The notes below the pieces were generated by a model that saw only the letters and a program-made list of their open reading frames with translations, had not been told where the DNA came from and did not search any database. From assembly GCA_016933175.1 (NCBI GenBank), contig JAFGBK010000091.1, forward strand, positions 1 through 55,921: a stretch of 55,921 nucleotides of DNA, given 5' to 3'. This stretch comes from Candidatus Krumholzibacteriota bacterium (GTDB lineage: Bacteria > Krumholzibacteriota > Krumholzibacteriia > JACNKJ01). Of the stretch, positions 29,943-38,627 are shown piece after piece (position 1 is the stretch's first letter; each line of letters starts with the position of its first letter). The position numbers were made by a program, and so were the translations under genes.

Positions 29943-32900
29943 ATGAACGCCCGAGCCCGAGCGATTCTCGGAACCCTGCTCGCCCTTGTCACCCTGTCTG
30001 CGCTGGCGACCGCGGCTGCCGCCAGCCCTTACGCCTGCGAGCCGGATCTCATCGAGATCCTCTTCGCGCCCGACCTCGCCTTCCGCCTGCGAGGCGAGGT
30101 GCCCGCTGATCCCGCCACACTGGCGCCCACGGCCGCCGAGGGCCTGGTGGCCGGCGCCGGCCCGCATCGCTGGGAACCGCTCTGCCCCCTCGCCGAGGCG
30201 CGCCTCGACGCGATCCACGACCGCGGCGAGGCCCTCTCCGGACGCCCGCTGTACAACCTCAACAACGCCTACCGCCTGCGCCTGGCGGAGCGCGCGGATC
30301 TCTGGGCCCTGTGCGAGGAGCTGGAGACCCTGCCTGAGGTCCTGCGCGCCTATCCCGTGCCCCGGCCACAGCCCCTGCCGACGCCGGACGACTACGAGTA
30401 CCTGCAGGGCTACCTGCGCCCGGCGAGCTGGACGCCAACGGGCGTGGACGCCGACTGGGCCTGGACGCAGCCGGGAGGCACCGGCACCGGCGTGACGGTC
30501 TGCGACCTGGAGTACAGCTGGAACTTCCTGCACAACGACCTGGCCGATCCCGCCTTCACGGACATGAACCTGTGGACCAGCGATCCGATGGGCGACGACA
30601 ACCACGGCACGGCGGTGGCCGGCGTGCTGCGCTCCCACCGCGATTTCCTCGGCACCAGCGGCATCTGCCACGGCGCCACCCTGCGCGCCTGCGGCACCTA
30701 CTACGGCTACCCCACCCCGCAATGGAACGTGGCGGGAGCCATCGGCGTCGCCGTGTCCTACCTGGCGGCCGGGGACGTGATCCTCCTCGAGCAGCAGTGG
30801 GACTACACGGGCGCCGGCGGTTACGTGCCCATCGAATGGTGGGGCGCCGCGTCGCCGGGGCCGCAGGGCTACAACGCCGTCTACGCGGCCATCGAGAACG
30901 CCATCGCCAACCGCATCCACGTGGTGGAGTGCGCCGGCAACGGCGGCATCGATCTGGACGGCCTCTCCTGGTACGGCGACTCCGGGGCTGCCATCGTGGG
31001 CGCCGGCGGCGCCTACGCCGGTGGCGCCTGGACCGAGGGCGACCTGCAGCGGCTCTCCTTCTCCTGCTACGGCCAGCGTGTCGACCTGCAGGGCTGGGGC
31101 GAGGACGTGGCCACCACGGGCTACGGCACCTACTACGACGACGACGGCGTCAACGACTGGTACACCGTGACCTTCGACGGCACCTCGAGCGCCGCACCCG
31201 TCGTGGCCGGCGCCATCGGGGCCTGCCTGGGCCACTGGCGGGCCACGGTTTCCAGCCAGGTGATGCCGCCGCCCCGGTACATCCGCGACGTGCTCAAGAC
31301 CACGGGCACGCCCCAGGTGACGCCGCCGGCCGGCAACATCGGCCCGCGGCCCGACCTGGCCGCCGCCTTCCCGCGCCTACAGGAGTGGTCCGACGTCACG
31401 TCCGCGCCGCTGACGTCCAGCTGGTCCTCCGGCGCCCTGTCCTGGGGCGACTACGACGGCGACGGCGACCTCGACCTCTACCTGAGCCACTCGCCCTACA
31501 CGTCCAACATGCTGCTGCGCAACGACGGCGGCGGCGCCTTCACGAACGTCGCCGACGCCCTGCTGGGCGACCTGAACGGCTACGGCGGCGGCGCCGTCTG
31601 GGGCGACTACGACAACGACGGCGACCTGGATCTCTACCTGGGCAACGGCGGCGGGTCCTACAACAAGCTGTTCCGCAACGACGGCGGCGTCTTCGCCGAT
31701 GCCACCAGCGGCTGGCTCGGCTCCCCCCAGCTCGGCTACGGGCCGACCTGGGTGGACTACGACAACGACGGCGACCTCGACCTGTACGTCATCCACTACA
31801 CCGGCACCAACCGCCTGCTGCGCAACGACGGCGGCGGCGTCTTCAGCGACGCCACGACGGCGCCCATCGGCGATGCCGGCAACACCACCTGCGCCGCCTG
31901 GGCGGACTGCGACCTCGACGGCGACCTGGACGTCTACCTGGTGGACGCCTACGCGGCCAACAAGCTCCTGCGCAACGACGGCGGCGGCGCCTTCAGCGAC
32001 ATCACGGCGCCTCCCCTGGACGATGCCGGCCAGGGCACCATGGCCGCCTGGGGCGACTACGACAACGACGGCGACCCGGACCTCTACCTCGTCAACGGCA
32101 ACTACGGCGTCGCCAACCGGCTCCTGCGCAACGACGGCGGCGGCGCCTTCAGCGACGTCACCGCCGGCCCCGAGGGCGAGACGGGGCACTCGCGCTCGGC
32201 GGCCTGGTGCGACTGCGACAACGACGGCGACCTCGACCTCTACCTGACCCGCGCGAGCCAGGACAACATCCTGCTGCGCAACGACGGCGGCGCCTTCACG
32301 GCCGCCACGCACGGGCTGCTGGCCGACGCGGGGCAGGGCAGCGGCCTGGCCTGGGCCGACTACGACGGCGACGGTCGGGTGGACCTGCTGCACGCCCGGA
32401 CCAACGGCTGCTCCCAGCTCTGCCGCAACCAGTCCATCGCCGGCAACCACTGGCTGCAGGTGCGGCTGGCGGGCGTCGCCAGCAACGCCTGCGGCATCGG
32501 CGCCCGCGTGCGGGTGGTCACGGCGCGCGGCGCGCAGGTGCGCACCATCGTCAGCTCGGACACGCATACCCTGCTGGCGGAGTTCGGCCTGGGCGCAGAG
32601 ACGATCGTGGATTCCCTCGTCGTCCACTGGCCCTCGGGCACCGTGCAGGACAGCCTGCAGGTGGCCGCCGACCAGCGCGTGCTCATCACCGAGTCCACCG
32701 CCACGGACGCCGGCGACGGCGGGCCGCCTGCCGTCACGCGGCTGCTGGCCGCCTGGCCCAATCCCTTCAATCCCGCGACGCGCGTCGCCTTCGACCTGGC
32801 GATACCGGGCCACTCGCGCCTGCGCGTCTACGACGTCGCCGGACGTCTCGTGCGCGTGCTCGCCGACGAGGCCCTGCCAGCCGGGCGCCACGAGCGCCGC

Positions 32901-33008
32901 TGGGACGGCCGCGACGACGCGGGCCGCGCCCTGGCCTCGGGCCTCTACCTCTGCCGCCTGGAGACCCGGGATCACGCGAGCGCCCAGCGCTTGCTCCTGC
33001 TCAAGTAG
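29943..33008 (+). CDS. Subtilisin-like S8 protease with VCBS repeats, ASPIC/UnbV and sorting tail
   Basis: 1021 residues. Signal peptide (ILGTLLALVTLSALATAAAA), pro-region, then an S8 domain (about 165-470) with Asp188 (VCDLEY), His221 (DDNHGTAVAGV) and Ser415 (DGTSSAAPVVAGA). Seven FG-GAP/VCBS repeats with WGDYDNDGDLDLYL and LLRNDGGGAF follow (about 500-815), then an ASPIC/UnbV (CRTAC1-like) segment ending VVHWPSGTVQDSL, and the tail NPFNPATRVAFDL ... WDGRDDAGRALASGLYLCRL ... LLLK. An extracellular calcium-dependent protease is likely. AGGAGG precedes the ATG at 29943. It ends at a strong terminator at 33043-33075. Confidence 0.88.
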   Translation: MNARARAILGTLLALVTLSALATAAAASPYACEPDLIEILFAPDLAFRLRGEVPADPATLAPTAAEGLVAGAGPHRWEPLCPLAEARLDAIHDRGEALSGRPLYNLNNAYRLRLAERADLWALCEELETLPEVLRAYPVPRPQPLPTPDDYEYLQGYLRPASWTPTGVDADWAWTQPGGTGTGVTVCDLEYSWNFLHNDLADPAFTDMNLWTSDPMGDDNHGTAVAGVLRSHRDFLGTSGICHGATLRACGTYYGYPTPQWNVAGAIGVAVSYLAAGDVILLEQQWDYTGAGGYVPIEWWGAASPGPQGYNAVYAAIENAIANRIHVVECAGNGGIDLDGLSWYGDSGAAIVGAGGAYAGGAWTEGDLQRLSFSCYGQRVDLQGWGEDVATTGYGTYYDDDGVNDWYTVTFDGTSSAAPVVAGAIGACLGHWRATVSSQVMPPPRYIRDVLKTTGTPQVTPPAGNIGPRPDLAAAFPRLQEWSDVTSAPLTSSWSSGALSWGDYDGDGDLDLYLSHSPYTSNMLLRNDGGGAFTNVADALLGDLNGYGGGAVWGDYDNDGDLDLYLGNGGGSYNKLFRNDGGVFADATSGWLGSPQLGYGPTWVDYDNDGDLDLYVIHYTGTNRLLRNDGGGVFSDATTAPIGDAGNTTCAAWADCDLDGDLDVYLVDAYAANKLLRNDGGGAFSDITAPPLDDAGQGTMAAWGDYDNDGDPDLYLVNGNYGVANRLLRNDGGGAFSDVTAGPEGETGHSRSAAWCDCDNDGDLDLYLTRASQDNILLRNDGGAFTAATHGLLADAGQGSGLAWADYDGDGRVDLLHARTNGCSQLCRNQSIAGNHWLQVRLAGVASNACGIGARVRVVTARGAQVRTIVSSDTHTLLAEFGLGAETIVDSLVVHWPSGTVQDSLQVAADQRVLITESTATDAGDGGPPAVTRLLAAWPNPFNPATRVAFDLAIPGHSRLRVYDVAGRLVRVLADEALPAGRHERRWDGRDDAGRALASGLYLCRLETRDHASAQRLLLLK
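31443..32430 (+). repeat. Seven coding tandem repeats (FG-GAP/VCBS)
   Basis: About 150-bp units inside the subtilase gene, each encoding W-(G/V/A/C)-D-(Y/C)-D-x-D-G-D-x-D-(L/V)-Y followed by (L/F)RNDGG. DNA similarity between units is high (GACAACGACGGCGACCT and CGCAACGACGGCGGC recur), so expansion or contraction by recombination is plausible. Confidence 0.85.
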
Positions 33009-33042
33009 GTCCGCCGGCGCCGGGCCAGCGAGACTCCAGGAG

Positions 33043-33075
33043 AAAGCCCCCGCGGCTCGCGGCCGCGGGGGCTTT
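33043..33075. terminator. Strong bidirectional intrinsic terminator
   Basis: Perfect 13-bp stem AAAGCCCCCGCGG (33043-33055) and CCGCGGGGGCTTT (33063-33075), 7-nt loop, between the converging subtilase and cytochrome b genes. The A/T ends give a short U-tract on both strands. This is the clearest terminator of the window. Confidence 0.85.
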
Positions 33076-33101
33076 CGTTCCGGCGGCTCCGGCCGCGCGG
33101 C

Positions 33102-33689
33102 TCAGTCCTCCTCGACGTCCTCCCAGCCCGTGATCATGGCCTTGTAGTTGGACCAGAAGGTGCGGCCCGTCGTGCTCAGGTACATGTGCCCGAACATGAA
33201 GGCCACCATGAGGAAGGCCAGGAACGCATGCAGCTGGGCGATGACGCCCAGGCTGGCAGCGGCAAGGTCGTTGTAGTTGGCGTAAAGGACTCCCGTCACG
33301 ACCAGGGCGGGGATCAGGATGATCTTGAGCAGCGCGTAGGCGATGCGCTGGAGGGGATTGAGCTTCGACAGCTCCGTCTTCTTCACCGGATGGGATTCGT
33401 TGCGGAAGATGCCCCCCAGGTAGTAGCGCAGCATGGCGCCCGCCATGCCGCCGCCCGCGGGCAGGTACTGCTTCCACTGGCCCGTGGTGAAGTGCCAGAA
33501 GGCAGCGAAGACGACGAGGATCAGGAAGGCCCAGGCCAGGATGACGTGCAGGCTGACGCCCAGCTCCCAGTCGAAGAATCCCCAGCCGAAGTGGATGTCG
33601 AATCCGGTCAGGGCGAGCAGGATGACGAGCACCGCCTGCGCCCAGTGCCAGAAGCGCTCGAACCGCGTGTAGATCTTCACCCGCCTCAT
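33102..33689 (-). CDS. Cytochrome b (formate dehydrogenase gamma/b561-type) subunit
   Basis: 195 residues with four membrane helices. His residues suited to two b hemes are seen in RFERFWHWAQAVLVILLALTG, LHVILAWAFLILVVFAAFWHF, LHAFLAFLMVAFMFGHMY; this is the pattern of cytochrome b/b6-like electron-transfer subunits. Its start codon overlaps the stop of the octaheme cytochrome gene (ATGA at 33686-33689), so the two are translationally coupled: this protein probably links the menaquinone pool to the periplasmic multiheme protein. It ends in an acidic WEDVEED. Confidence 0.85.
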   Translation of the reverse strand: MRRVKIYTRFERFWHWAQAVLVILLALTGFDIHFGWGFFDWELGVSLHVILAWAFLILVVFAAFWHFTTGQWKQYLPAGGGMAGAMLRYYLGGIFRNESHPVKKTELSKLNPLQRIAYALLKIILIPALVVTGVLYANYNDLAAASLGVIAQLHAFLAFLMVAFMFGHMYLSTTGRTFWSNYKAMITGWEDVEED

Positions 33690-35443
33690 CGGCTCGCTCC
33701 CTTCCCCCGGCTGGCCGCGCGCGCCAGGCCGTGCGCCAGCGAGGCCAGGATCGCTCCCGCCACGAGGGCGATGCCCACCCAGTCCAGGGCTGCGTTGTAG
33801 TCTCGGCCGGGCAGGTAGAAGCCCGGTAGCTGGGCCAGGCGCCCCTCGCGCGAGCGCGTGTGGCACTCGCGGCAGGCCACCGCGCGCTCCTTGGGCGCCA
33901 CCATGTGCTTGAGCGGCCAGATCATCTCGGTCTGGATCCAGCCGTACGTGCCGCTGTAGGGCAGGCCCGCGTAGGCCATGCCGGTCGTGATGGCGCGATC
34001 CCAGTCGTAGCTCTTCCAGTAGGCGTCGGCGCTGTTGGGCTCGCCGGGAAAGAGCTTGGGCACCACCAGCGACTTGTTCACCGGATCGTAGGGCTGGACG
34101 CCGCGCATGATCTTGGCCGGATAGATGCGGGCGCCGGCCGAGTCGTAGTGCGTCTCCACCCAGTTGATGCGGACCACGGGCTTGCCGGGATCCATCTTGT
34201 CGTAGCGACCGATGTACTGCTGACGCATCGCCGAGTAGGGGGTCTGGTCGTCGATGGTGTCGCCCATGAAGGAGTGCTTGATGCGACCGTCGTACCAGAT
34301 GTACTCGGGCACGACGTCCTTGGCCCAGACGAACTCGCCCTTCATGGCGTCGTAGACGCTCTCGCCCAGCTCGGGATCCTTGCGGACGATGGGCTTGCCC
34401 TCCGGCGTCCTCTCGCCGGCCTTGGACCAGTCCCACCACATCTTCGTGGCCTTGCGCGGCGCGATGCTGGGCACGTGGCAGGCCTCGCAGGAGACCTTGT
34501 CCGCGTGGTCGTTGAGCTTGTTCTTCGCCGCGGCGTGCGGCCGCGCCGAGTGGCAGGACTCGCAGGCCAGCAGGTTCTCCTCCATGCCGCGCAGGGCGAA
34601 GGCCCGTTCCGCGTAGGCCGGCGTCAGGAAGCAGCGGCCCGCGATCTTGTGGTTGCGCGTGGTGTGGCAGGCCTGGCAGCGGTAGTTGGGTCCGTCGACG
34701 GCCATGTGCACGTCCAGCTCCCGGTCCGGCGAGGCGAGCGTGACGTCCATGTCGCCGTGCTTGACGCCCTCGCCGCCGCCGCCGAAGAAGTGGCAGACGC
34801 CGCAGTTCTGGCGGCGCGGCTTGCCCACGTGGCGGGCCACCTCGCCCAGGTCGACGGGCGGCCACGTCTTGCCGCCGAACACGCGGCCCTCCGGGAAGTC
34901 CCTGGCGTAGACCGGGTGGCCGGCGCCCGTGGGGAACTTCCTGTAGGTCCCCGTCTGGTCATGGCAGATCAGGCAGTCCACCAGGGTCTCGTCGGTGAAG
35001 TCGAAGGTCTTGTCTTTCCAGCCGTAGCCCGCGTGGCAGCTCGTGCAGCGCGGCTCGTTGGAGGGCAGGGCGATGCAGAAGTTATTGATGATGTGCTCCG
35101 CCTTGCCCACGGCGATGTGCTCCCGCTCCTCGAGCATGGCCTTGGCCCGCGGGCAGATCCAGGTCCAGTGGCTGGTCTTCATGATCTGCGCCGCCGCCCT
35201 GCCGTGGCAGTAGAGACAGGCGGCCGTGACCTCGGGGCCCGTCTTGAAGTCCTGCTGGAGATTCGGGAAGAGCGAGTGGTCGGCGGTCGATTCGTACGCC
35301 ACCTGGGCCGGCACGGGCGGAATCGTCGTCTGCTGCGCCCCCTCGTCGGGCGCGGCCCCCGCCGTGAAGACCGCCCAGGAGCCGGCGAGCAGCAGGAAGG
35401 CCCCCGTCAGCGCGATCGCGGCGGCGGGTCGTCCTCGTTTCAT
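33686..35443 (-). CDS. Octaheme c-type cytochrome, tetrathionate reductase (OTR) family
   Basis: 585 residues: signal peptide (AAIALTGAFLLLAGSWAVFTAGA), eight CxxCH heme sites at residues 76-80, 133-137, 157-161, 214-218, 256-260, 294-298, 319-323 and 524-528, and a C-terminal membrane helix (about 553-571). Spacing and the NNFCIALPSNEPRCTSCHAGYGWKD segment match the octaheme OTR family, whose Shewanella member reduces tetrathionate, nitrite and hydroxylamine in vitro. Physiological substrate unknown. The ATG at 35443 is preferred to a GTG at 35449, which lies in the ribosome-binding site. Partner cytochrome b follows with a 4-nt overlap. Confidence 0.88.
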   Translation of the reverse strand: MKRGRPAAAIALTGAFLLLAGSWAVFTAGAAPDEGAQQTTIPPVPAQVAYESTADHSLFPNLQQDFKTGPEVTAACLYCHGRAAAQIMKTSHWTWICPRAKAMLEEREHIAVGKAEHIINNFCIALPSNEPRCTSCHAGYGWKDKTFDFTDETLVDCLICHDQTGTYRKFPTGAGHPVYARDFPEGRVFGGKTWPPVDLGEVARHVGKPRRQNCGVCHFFGGGGEGVKHGDMDVTLASPDRELDVHMAVDGPNYRCQACHTTRNHKIAGRCFLTPAYAERAFALRGMEENLLACESCHSARPHAAAKNKLNDHADKVSCEACHVPSIAPRKATKMWWDWSKAGERTPEGKPIVRKDPELGESVYDAMKGEFVWAKDVVPEYIWYDGRIKHSFMGDTIDDQTPYSAMRQQYIGRYDKMDPGKPVVRINWVETHYDSAGARIYPAKIMRGVQPYDPVNKSLVVPKLFPGEPNSADAYWKSYDWDRAITTGMAYAGLPYSGTYGWIQTEMIWPLKHMVAPKERAVACRECHTRSREGRLAQLPGFYLPGRDYNAALDWVGIALVAGAILASLAHGLARAASRGKGASR

Positions 35444-35588
35444 GGGCACCCCTTCCAGTGGTGAAGCGGCGAGGCGGCTACGCTTCGTCCCGGCAGCGCT
35501 GCCAGTCGCTGCTCACAGGGGAATTCGGCTCCGCCAAGCTGGATATCGCCGGCAGTCTATTCGGCCCCTTCCGCCGTGGTCAAAGAAA

Positions 35589-35620
35589 AAGCCGCCTTCC
35601 CGGATCGGGGAAGACGGCTT
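35589..35620 (-). terminator. Intrinsic terminator of the M1 peptidase gene
   Basis: Stem of 6 bp (AAGCCG/CGGCTT), one C-A mismatch and 6 bp (CTTCCC/GGGAAG) with a 6-nt loop; on the minus strand it is followed by TTTTTCTTTG. Placed 39 nt after the M1 peptidase stop. Confidence 0.8.
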
Positions 35621-35658
35621 GCCGTGCGGGATTGCCGCAATCCGGGCGCGGCGGCGCG

Positions 35659-38379
35659 CTAGCGGAGCAGGACCAGCCGCCGCGAGCGCGTCTCGCCGCC
35701 CGAGCGCAGGCGCGCCAGGTAGACACCCGAGGCCACGGCGCGGCCCGCCGCGTCGCGGCCGTCCCAGACGGCCATGCCCGCGCCGGCCGGCTGCTCGCCG
35801 GCGAGCAGCACGCGCACCAGACGGCCCGCCGCGTCGTAGACGGCCAGCGTGGCCGGCCCGTCGGCCGCGAGCGTGTATGGCACGAGTGTCTTCGGATTGA
35901 AGGGATTGGGGTAGTTCTGGCCCAGCGCGAGGATGGGCGCGGGCGCCTCGCCGGCGGGCGTCGCGCCGCCCCAGGGCTCGGCGAAGAATTCCTCGAGGAT
36001 GAAGCGCACGTTGGCGCGCAGGGCGTCGTGATCCATGCGGTAGGGCCTCCCGGCCAGGTGGACGAGCCGGGCGCCCTCGGGCCGCCAGGTGCCGCCGCCG
36101 ACCGGCTGGGCATGCACGCCCAGACCACGGTCCACGCTGAAGCCGGCGGTGTCCATAAACAGCAGGGTGCTGCCAGCCGCCACCGTGGTCTGGAAGACAT
36201 CGTTCCAGCTCTGGTCGCCCGTGAAGGGGATGTCCACGAGGCCGGGATAAGCGGCCACGCAGTTGCCCAGGGGCGTGGTGGCCTCGGCCCAGATGATGCC
36301 CAGGTAGTCGTCCAGGTCGCCCTCGAGGAAGCTGCGGCCGCGGCGGGTGAGCAGCAGCACGTTGCCGCCGGCCTCCAGGTAGGAGCGGACGGGCGTCTCC
36401 TCCCACTTGGGCAGGTCGCCGTTGTAGTTGTTGCCGACCCAGACCACCGTCGAGTAGCCGCCGATGATCTCGGCCGGCACGGAGCCGGTGCCGACCGGCG
36501 CCGGCAGCTCGGGCACGTAGCCGCCGGCCGGCTCGGGGAAGGTGTCCCAGAAGTCGAAGGGCAGGCCGGCCGCGAAGACGCTGTCGGCGTAGGCGCCGGT
36601 GATCTCCGCGTCGTAGGTGGCCCAGTCAACGCCGTTGACGACGAGGATGCCCGCGTCGAAGCTCGGGTCGACGACCTCGGCCTCCACGTGGCGCAGGATC
36701 CAGCGGTCGGGATCGAGCTGCACCAGCTCCACGTCGCCGGCGACGGGCAGCGTGTAGGTCTCCAGGGCGAGGCTGTTCTCGACGGTGAAGTCGAAGGCGC
36801 CGGCGCCGGTGGTCACCCGCAAGGGGATGGGCATGGTGAACAGGCCCGTGTTCGTCTGGACCTGCTCGACGGTCAGCTCCACGGCGCCGCCGCCGGGGGC
36901 GAGGCTCCAGCCGTAGCGGTAGACGGGGAAGTACTCGCCGTAGATCCACTGCTGGAAGAAGGCGTCCAGGTCGCGGCCGCAGGCGGCCTCCATCACGTCC
37001 CGGAACTGCTCGGTGGTGGCGCTGCCGTAGCCGTAGGCCGCGCGGTAGTCGGCCAGCCCCTGGAAGAAGTCGGCGTCGCCCATGACGCCACGCAGCATGT
37101 GCACCACCCAGGACGCCTTGTTGTAGCTGAGGTTGGTGTCGAAGATCGCCCAGGTGTCGCTGGTGTCCTCCACGTAGATGGTGCCGGGTCCCGTGTAGGC
37201 GGCGCCGTCCATGTACTGCTGGTAGACGGCGAAGCCCGCGGTCTGCTCCTTCCAGTAGGCCTCGCACCAGACGGCGAAGCCCTCGTTGAGCCAGATATGG
37301 TGGAAGTCCGCGCAGGTGATCATGTCGCCCCACCACTGGTGGGCCAGCTCGTGGCTGATGAGATCCTCCGACCAGCCGCCGAGGCTGGTGAGGGTCTGGT
37401 GCTCCATGCCGCCGCCCCAGTTGAACTCGGCATGGCCGTACTTTTCGGCCAGGAAGGGGTACTCGCCGAAGCCCTGGGCGAAGACGCCGATCATGTCCTT
37501 GGTCAGGGCGTAGGTGGCCTGCACGTCGTCGTAGTGGTCGGGGTAGACGAAGAACTGGAGCTCCATGGGGTCGCCGCCGGCCAGGGGCGTGTACCAGTCC
37601 GAGTAGACCGTGTAGGGATGGATGGCCAGGGAGACCAGGTAGGTGACGATGGGGTAGCGCGTCTTCCAGTGGAAGGTGCGCGTGGCGCCGTTGTCCACCT
37701 CCGATTCCAGCCGGCCGTTGGAGGCGACGATGAGCCCGTCGGGTACGGTGACGCGCAGGTCCAGGCTGTCGGCCTTGTCCGTGTTGAGGTCCTTGCAGGG
37801 CCACCAGTCCCGGGCACCGAAGGGCTCGCTGAGGGTCCAGATCATGGGCTGGCCGCCATGGGAATCCCAGCCGAAGGAGCCGCCCGACGGATTGCCGGCG
37901 TAGTCCACCGTCACGACCACCGTCTCGCCCGCCGTGTAGGCGCGGTCCAGGTCCACGGTGAGGATGTCGCCCACGCGCGACCAGGTGGTCGCCGCGCCGC
38001 CGCTGGTGGCGCCGCTCACTCCCATGTTGCTCGCGAGGTCGAGGTCCATGGCGTCCAGCGGCCCGGCGAGCACCGACGCCGTGACCGTCACCGTGCCGGC
38101 GAGGGTCGTCGAGGCGGGATCGAGGTCCAGGTCGAGGAAGTAGTGGGCGACGTCGTAGCGATCCTGGTTGGGCGTGCGCTCCTCGACGGCGCGCAGCAGC
38201 CCCGCCCAGAGGCGGGCCTTGGTCTCGGCCTCCTGGCGCCGGTGGTCGAGAAGGCGGGAGCGCAGGGCGTCGGGGTCGTCGTCCAGGACGGCGAGGGCCG
38301 GCAGCGCGGCGCCGAGCAGTAGGAACAGGGCGAGCGCGCCGGCCAGGCGCGCGGCGAGGGTCTTGGCGGAAGAGGACAT
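35659..38379 (-). CDS. M1 metallopeptidase fused to a GATase-like domain, with sorting tail
   Basis: 906 residues: signal peptide (LAGALALFLLLGAALPALA), M1 beta-saddle domain, gluzincin catalytic domain with His343-Glu344-His347 (HELAHQWWGD) and Glu366 (NEGFA), the correct 18-residue spacing. The substrate-binding GxMEN motif is GGMEH here (323-327). After the M1 part, residues about 580-800 (DAGILVVNGVDW, YLEAGGNVLLLTRRGRSFL, YRMDHDALRANVRFILEEFF) resemble a class I glutamine-amidotransferase-like/ThuA-like fold. The tail is YPNPFNPKTLVPYTL ... WDGRDAAGRAVASGVYLARL ... RLVLLR. AGGAGCG precedes the start. A secreted aminopeptidase is the likely product. Confidence 0.88.
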   Translation of the reverse strand: MSSSAKTLAARLAGALALFLLLGAALPALAVLDDDPDALRSRLLDHRRQEAETKARLWAGLLRAVEERTPNQDRYDVAHYFLDLDLDPASTTLAGTVTVTASVLAGPLDAMDLDLASNMGVSGATSGGAATTWSRVGDILTVDLDRAYTAGETVVVTVDYAGNPSGGSFGWDSHGGQPMIWTLSEPFGARDWWPCKDLNTDKADSLDLRVTVPDGLIVASNGRLESEVDNGATRTFHWKTRYPIVTYLVSLAIHPYTVYSDWYTPLAGGDPMELQFFVYPDHYDDVQATYALTKDMIGVFAQGFGEYPFLAEKYGHAEFNWGGGMEHQTLTSLGGWSEDLISHELAHQWWGDMITCADFHHIWLNEGFAVWCEAYWKEQTAGFAVYQQYMDGAAYTGPGTIYVEDTSDTWAIFDTNLSYNKASWVVHMLRGVMGDADFFQGLADYRAAYGYGSATTEQFRDVMEAACGRDLDAFFQQWIYGEYFPVYRYGWSLAPGGGAVELTVEQVQTNTGLFTMPIPLRVTTGAGAFDFTVENSLALETYTLPVAGDVELVQLDPDRWILRHVEAEVVDPSFDAGILVVNGVDWATYDAEITGAYADSVFAAGLPFDFWDTFPEPAGGYVPELPAPVGTGSVPAEIIGGYSTVVWVGNNYNGDLPKWEETPVRSYLEAGGNVLLLTRRGRSFLEGDLDDYLGIIWAEATTPLGNCVAAYPGLVDIPFTGDQSWNDVFQTTVAAGSTLLFMDTAGFSVDRGLGVHAQPVGGGTWRPEGARLVHLAGRPYRMDHDALRANVRFILEEFFAEPWGGATPAGEAPAPILALGQNYPNPFNPKTLVPYTLAADGPATLAVYDAAGRLVRVLLAGEQPAGAGMAVWDGRDAAGRAVASGVYLARLRSGGETRSRRLVLLR

Positions 38380-38483
38380 GGGCGCTCCTGGTGCGGCGGA
38401 CCCCGGCGGGCGGCCGGGATCCCGTCAACGGGCCGTGCGGAGGGTTCGCAGCGGACGCGATTCCGGTTCATTCCTTCCCCAAT

Positions 38484-38513
38484 ATTCTAGCAGATGCGGG
38501 CCGATGCAATTAA
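38484..38513 (-). promoter_or_regulatory. Possible promoter of the M1 peptidase gene
   Basis: On the minus strand TTAATT (38513-38508), 18-nt spacer and TAGAAT (38489-38484). The -35 is poor, the -10 good; the leader would be about 100 nt. The same CTAGAAT box is seen before the clostripain-like gene. Confidence 0.38.
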
Positions 38514-38562
38514 GGGTGTGCCCAAGTCCGGAATTGACAGGCACTTCTGCCGCCGGACCCTC

Positions 38563-38591
38563 TTGATAGCGGCATTGGGATGCGCTAATTT
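38563..38591 (+). promoter_or_regulatory. Sigma70-like promoter of nifU-nifS
   Basis: TTGATA (38563-38568), 17-nt spacer and TAATTT (38586-38591), about 36 nt before the nifU ATG. A consensus TTGACA at 38534-38539 upstream has no -10 partner. Confidence 0.6.
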
Positions 38592-38627
38592 GGGGGCGGC
38601 GGACGCGGCGCGTCCCGAGGGAGGGCC

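Noticed and set aside
31443..32430. Regular repeats considered as CRISPR or intergenic tandem repeat
   Set aside because: About 150-bp units are fully in frame and encode the VCBS/FG-GAP consensus; no short direct repeats with unique spacers.
38534..38539. Consensus TTGACA as -35 for nifU
   Set aside because: No acceptable -10 box 16-18 nt downstream; TTGATA-17-TAATTT further on is better.
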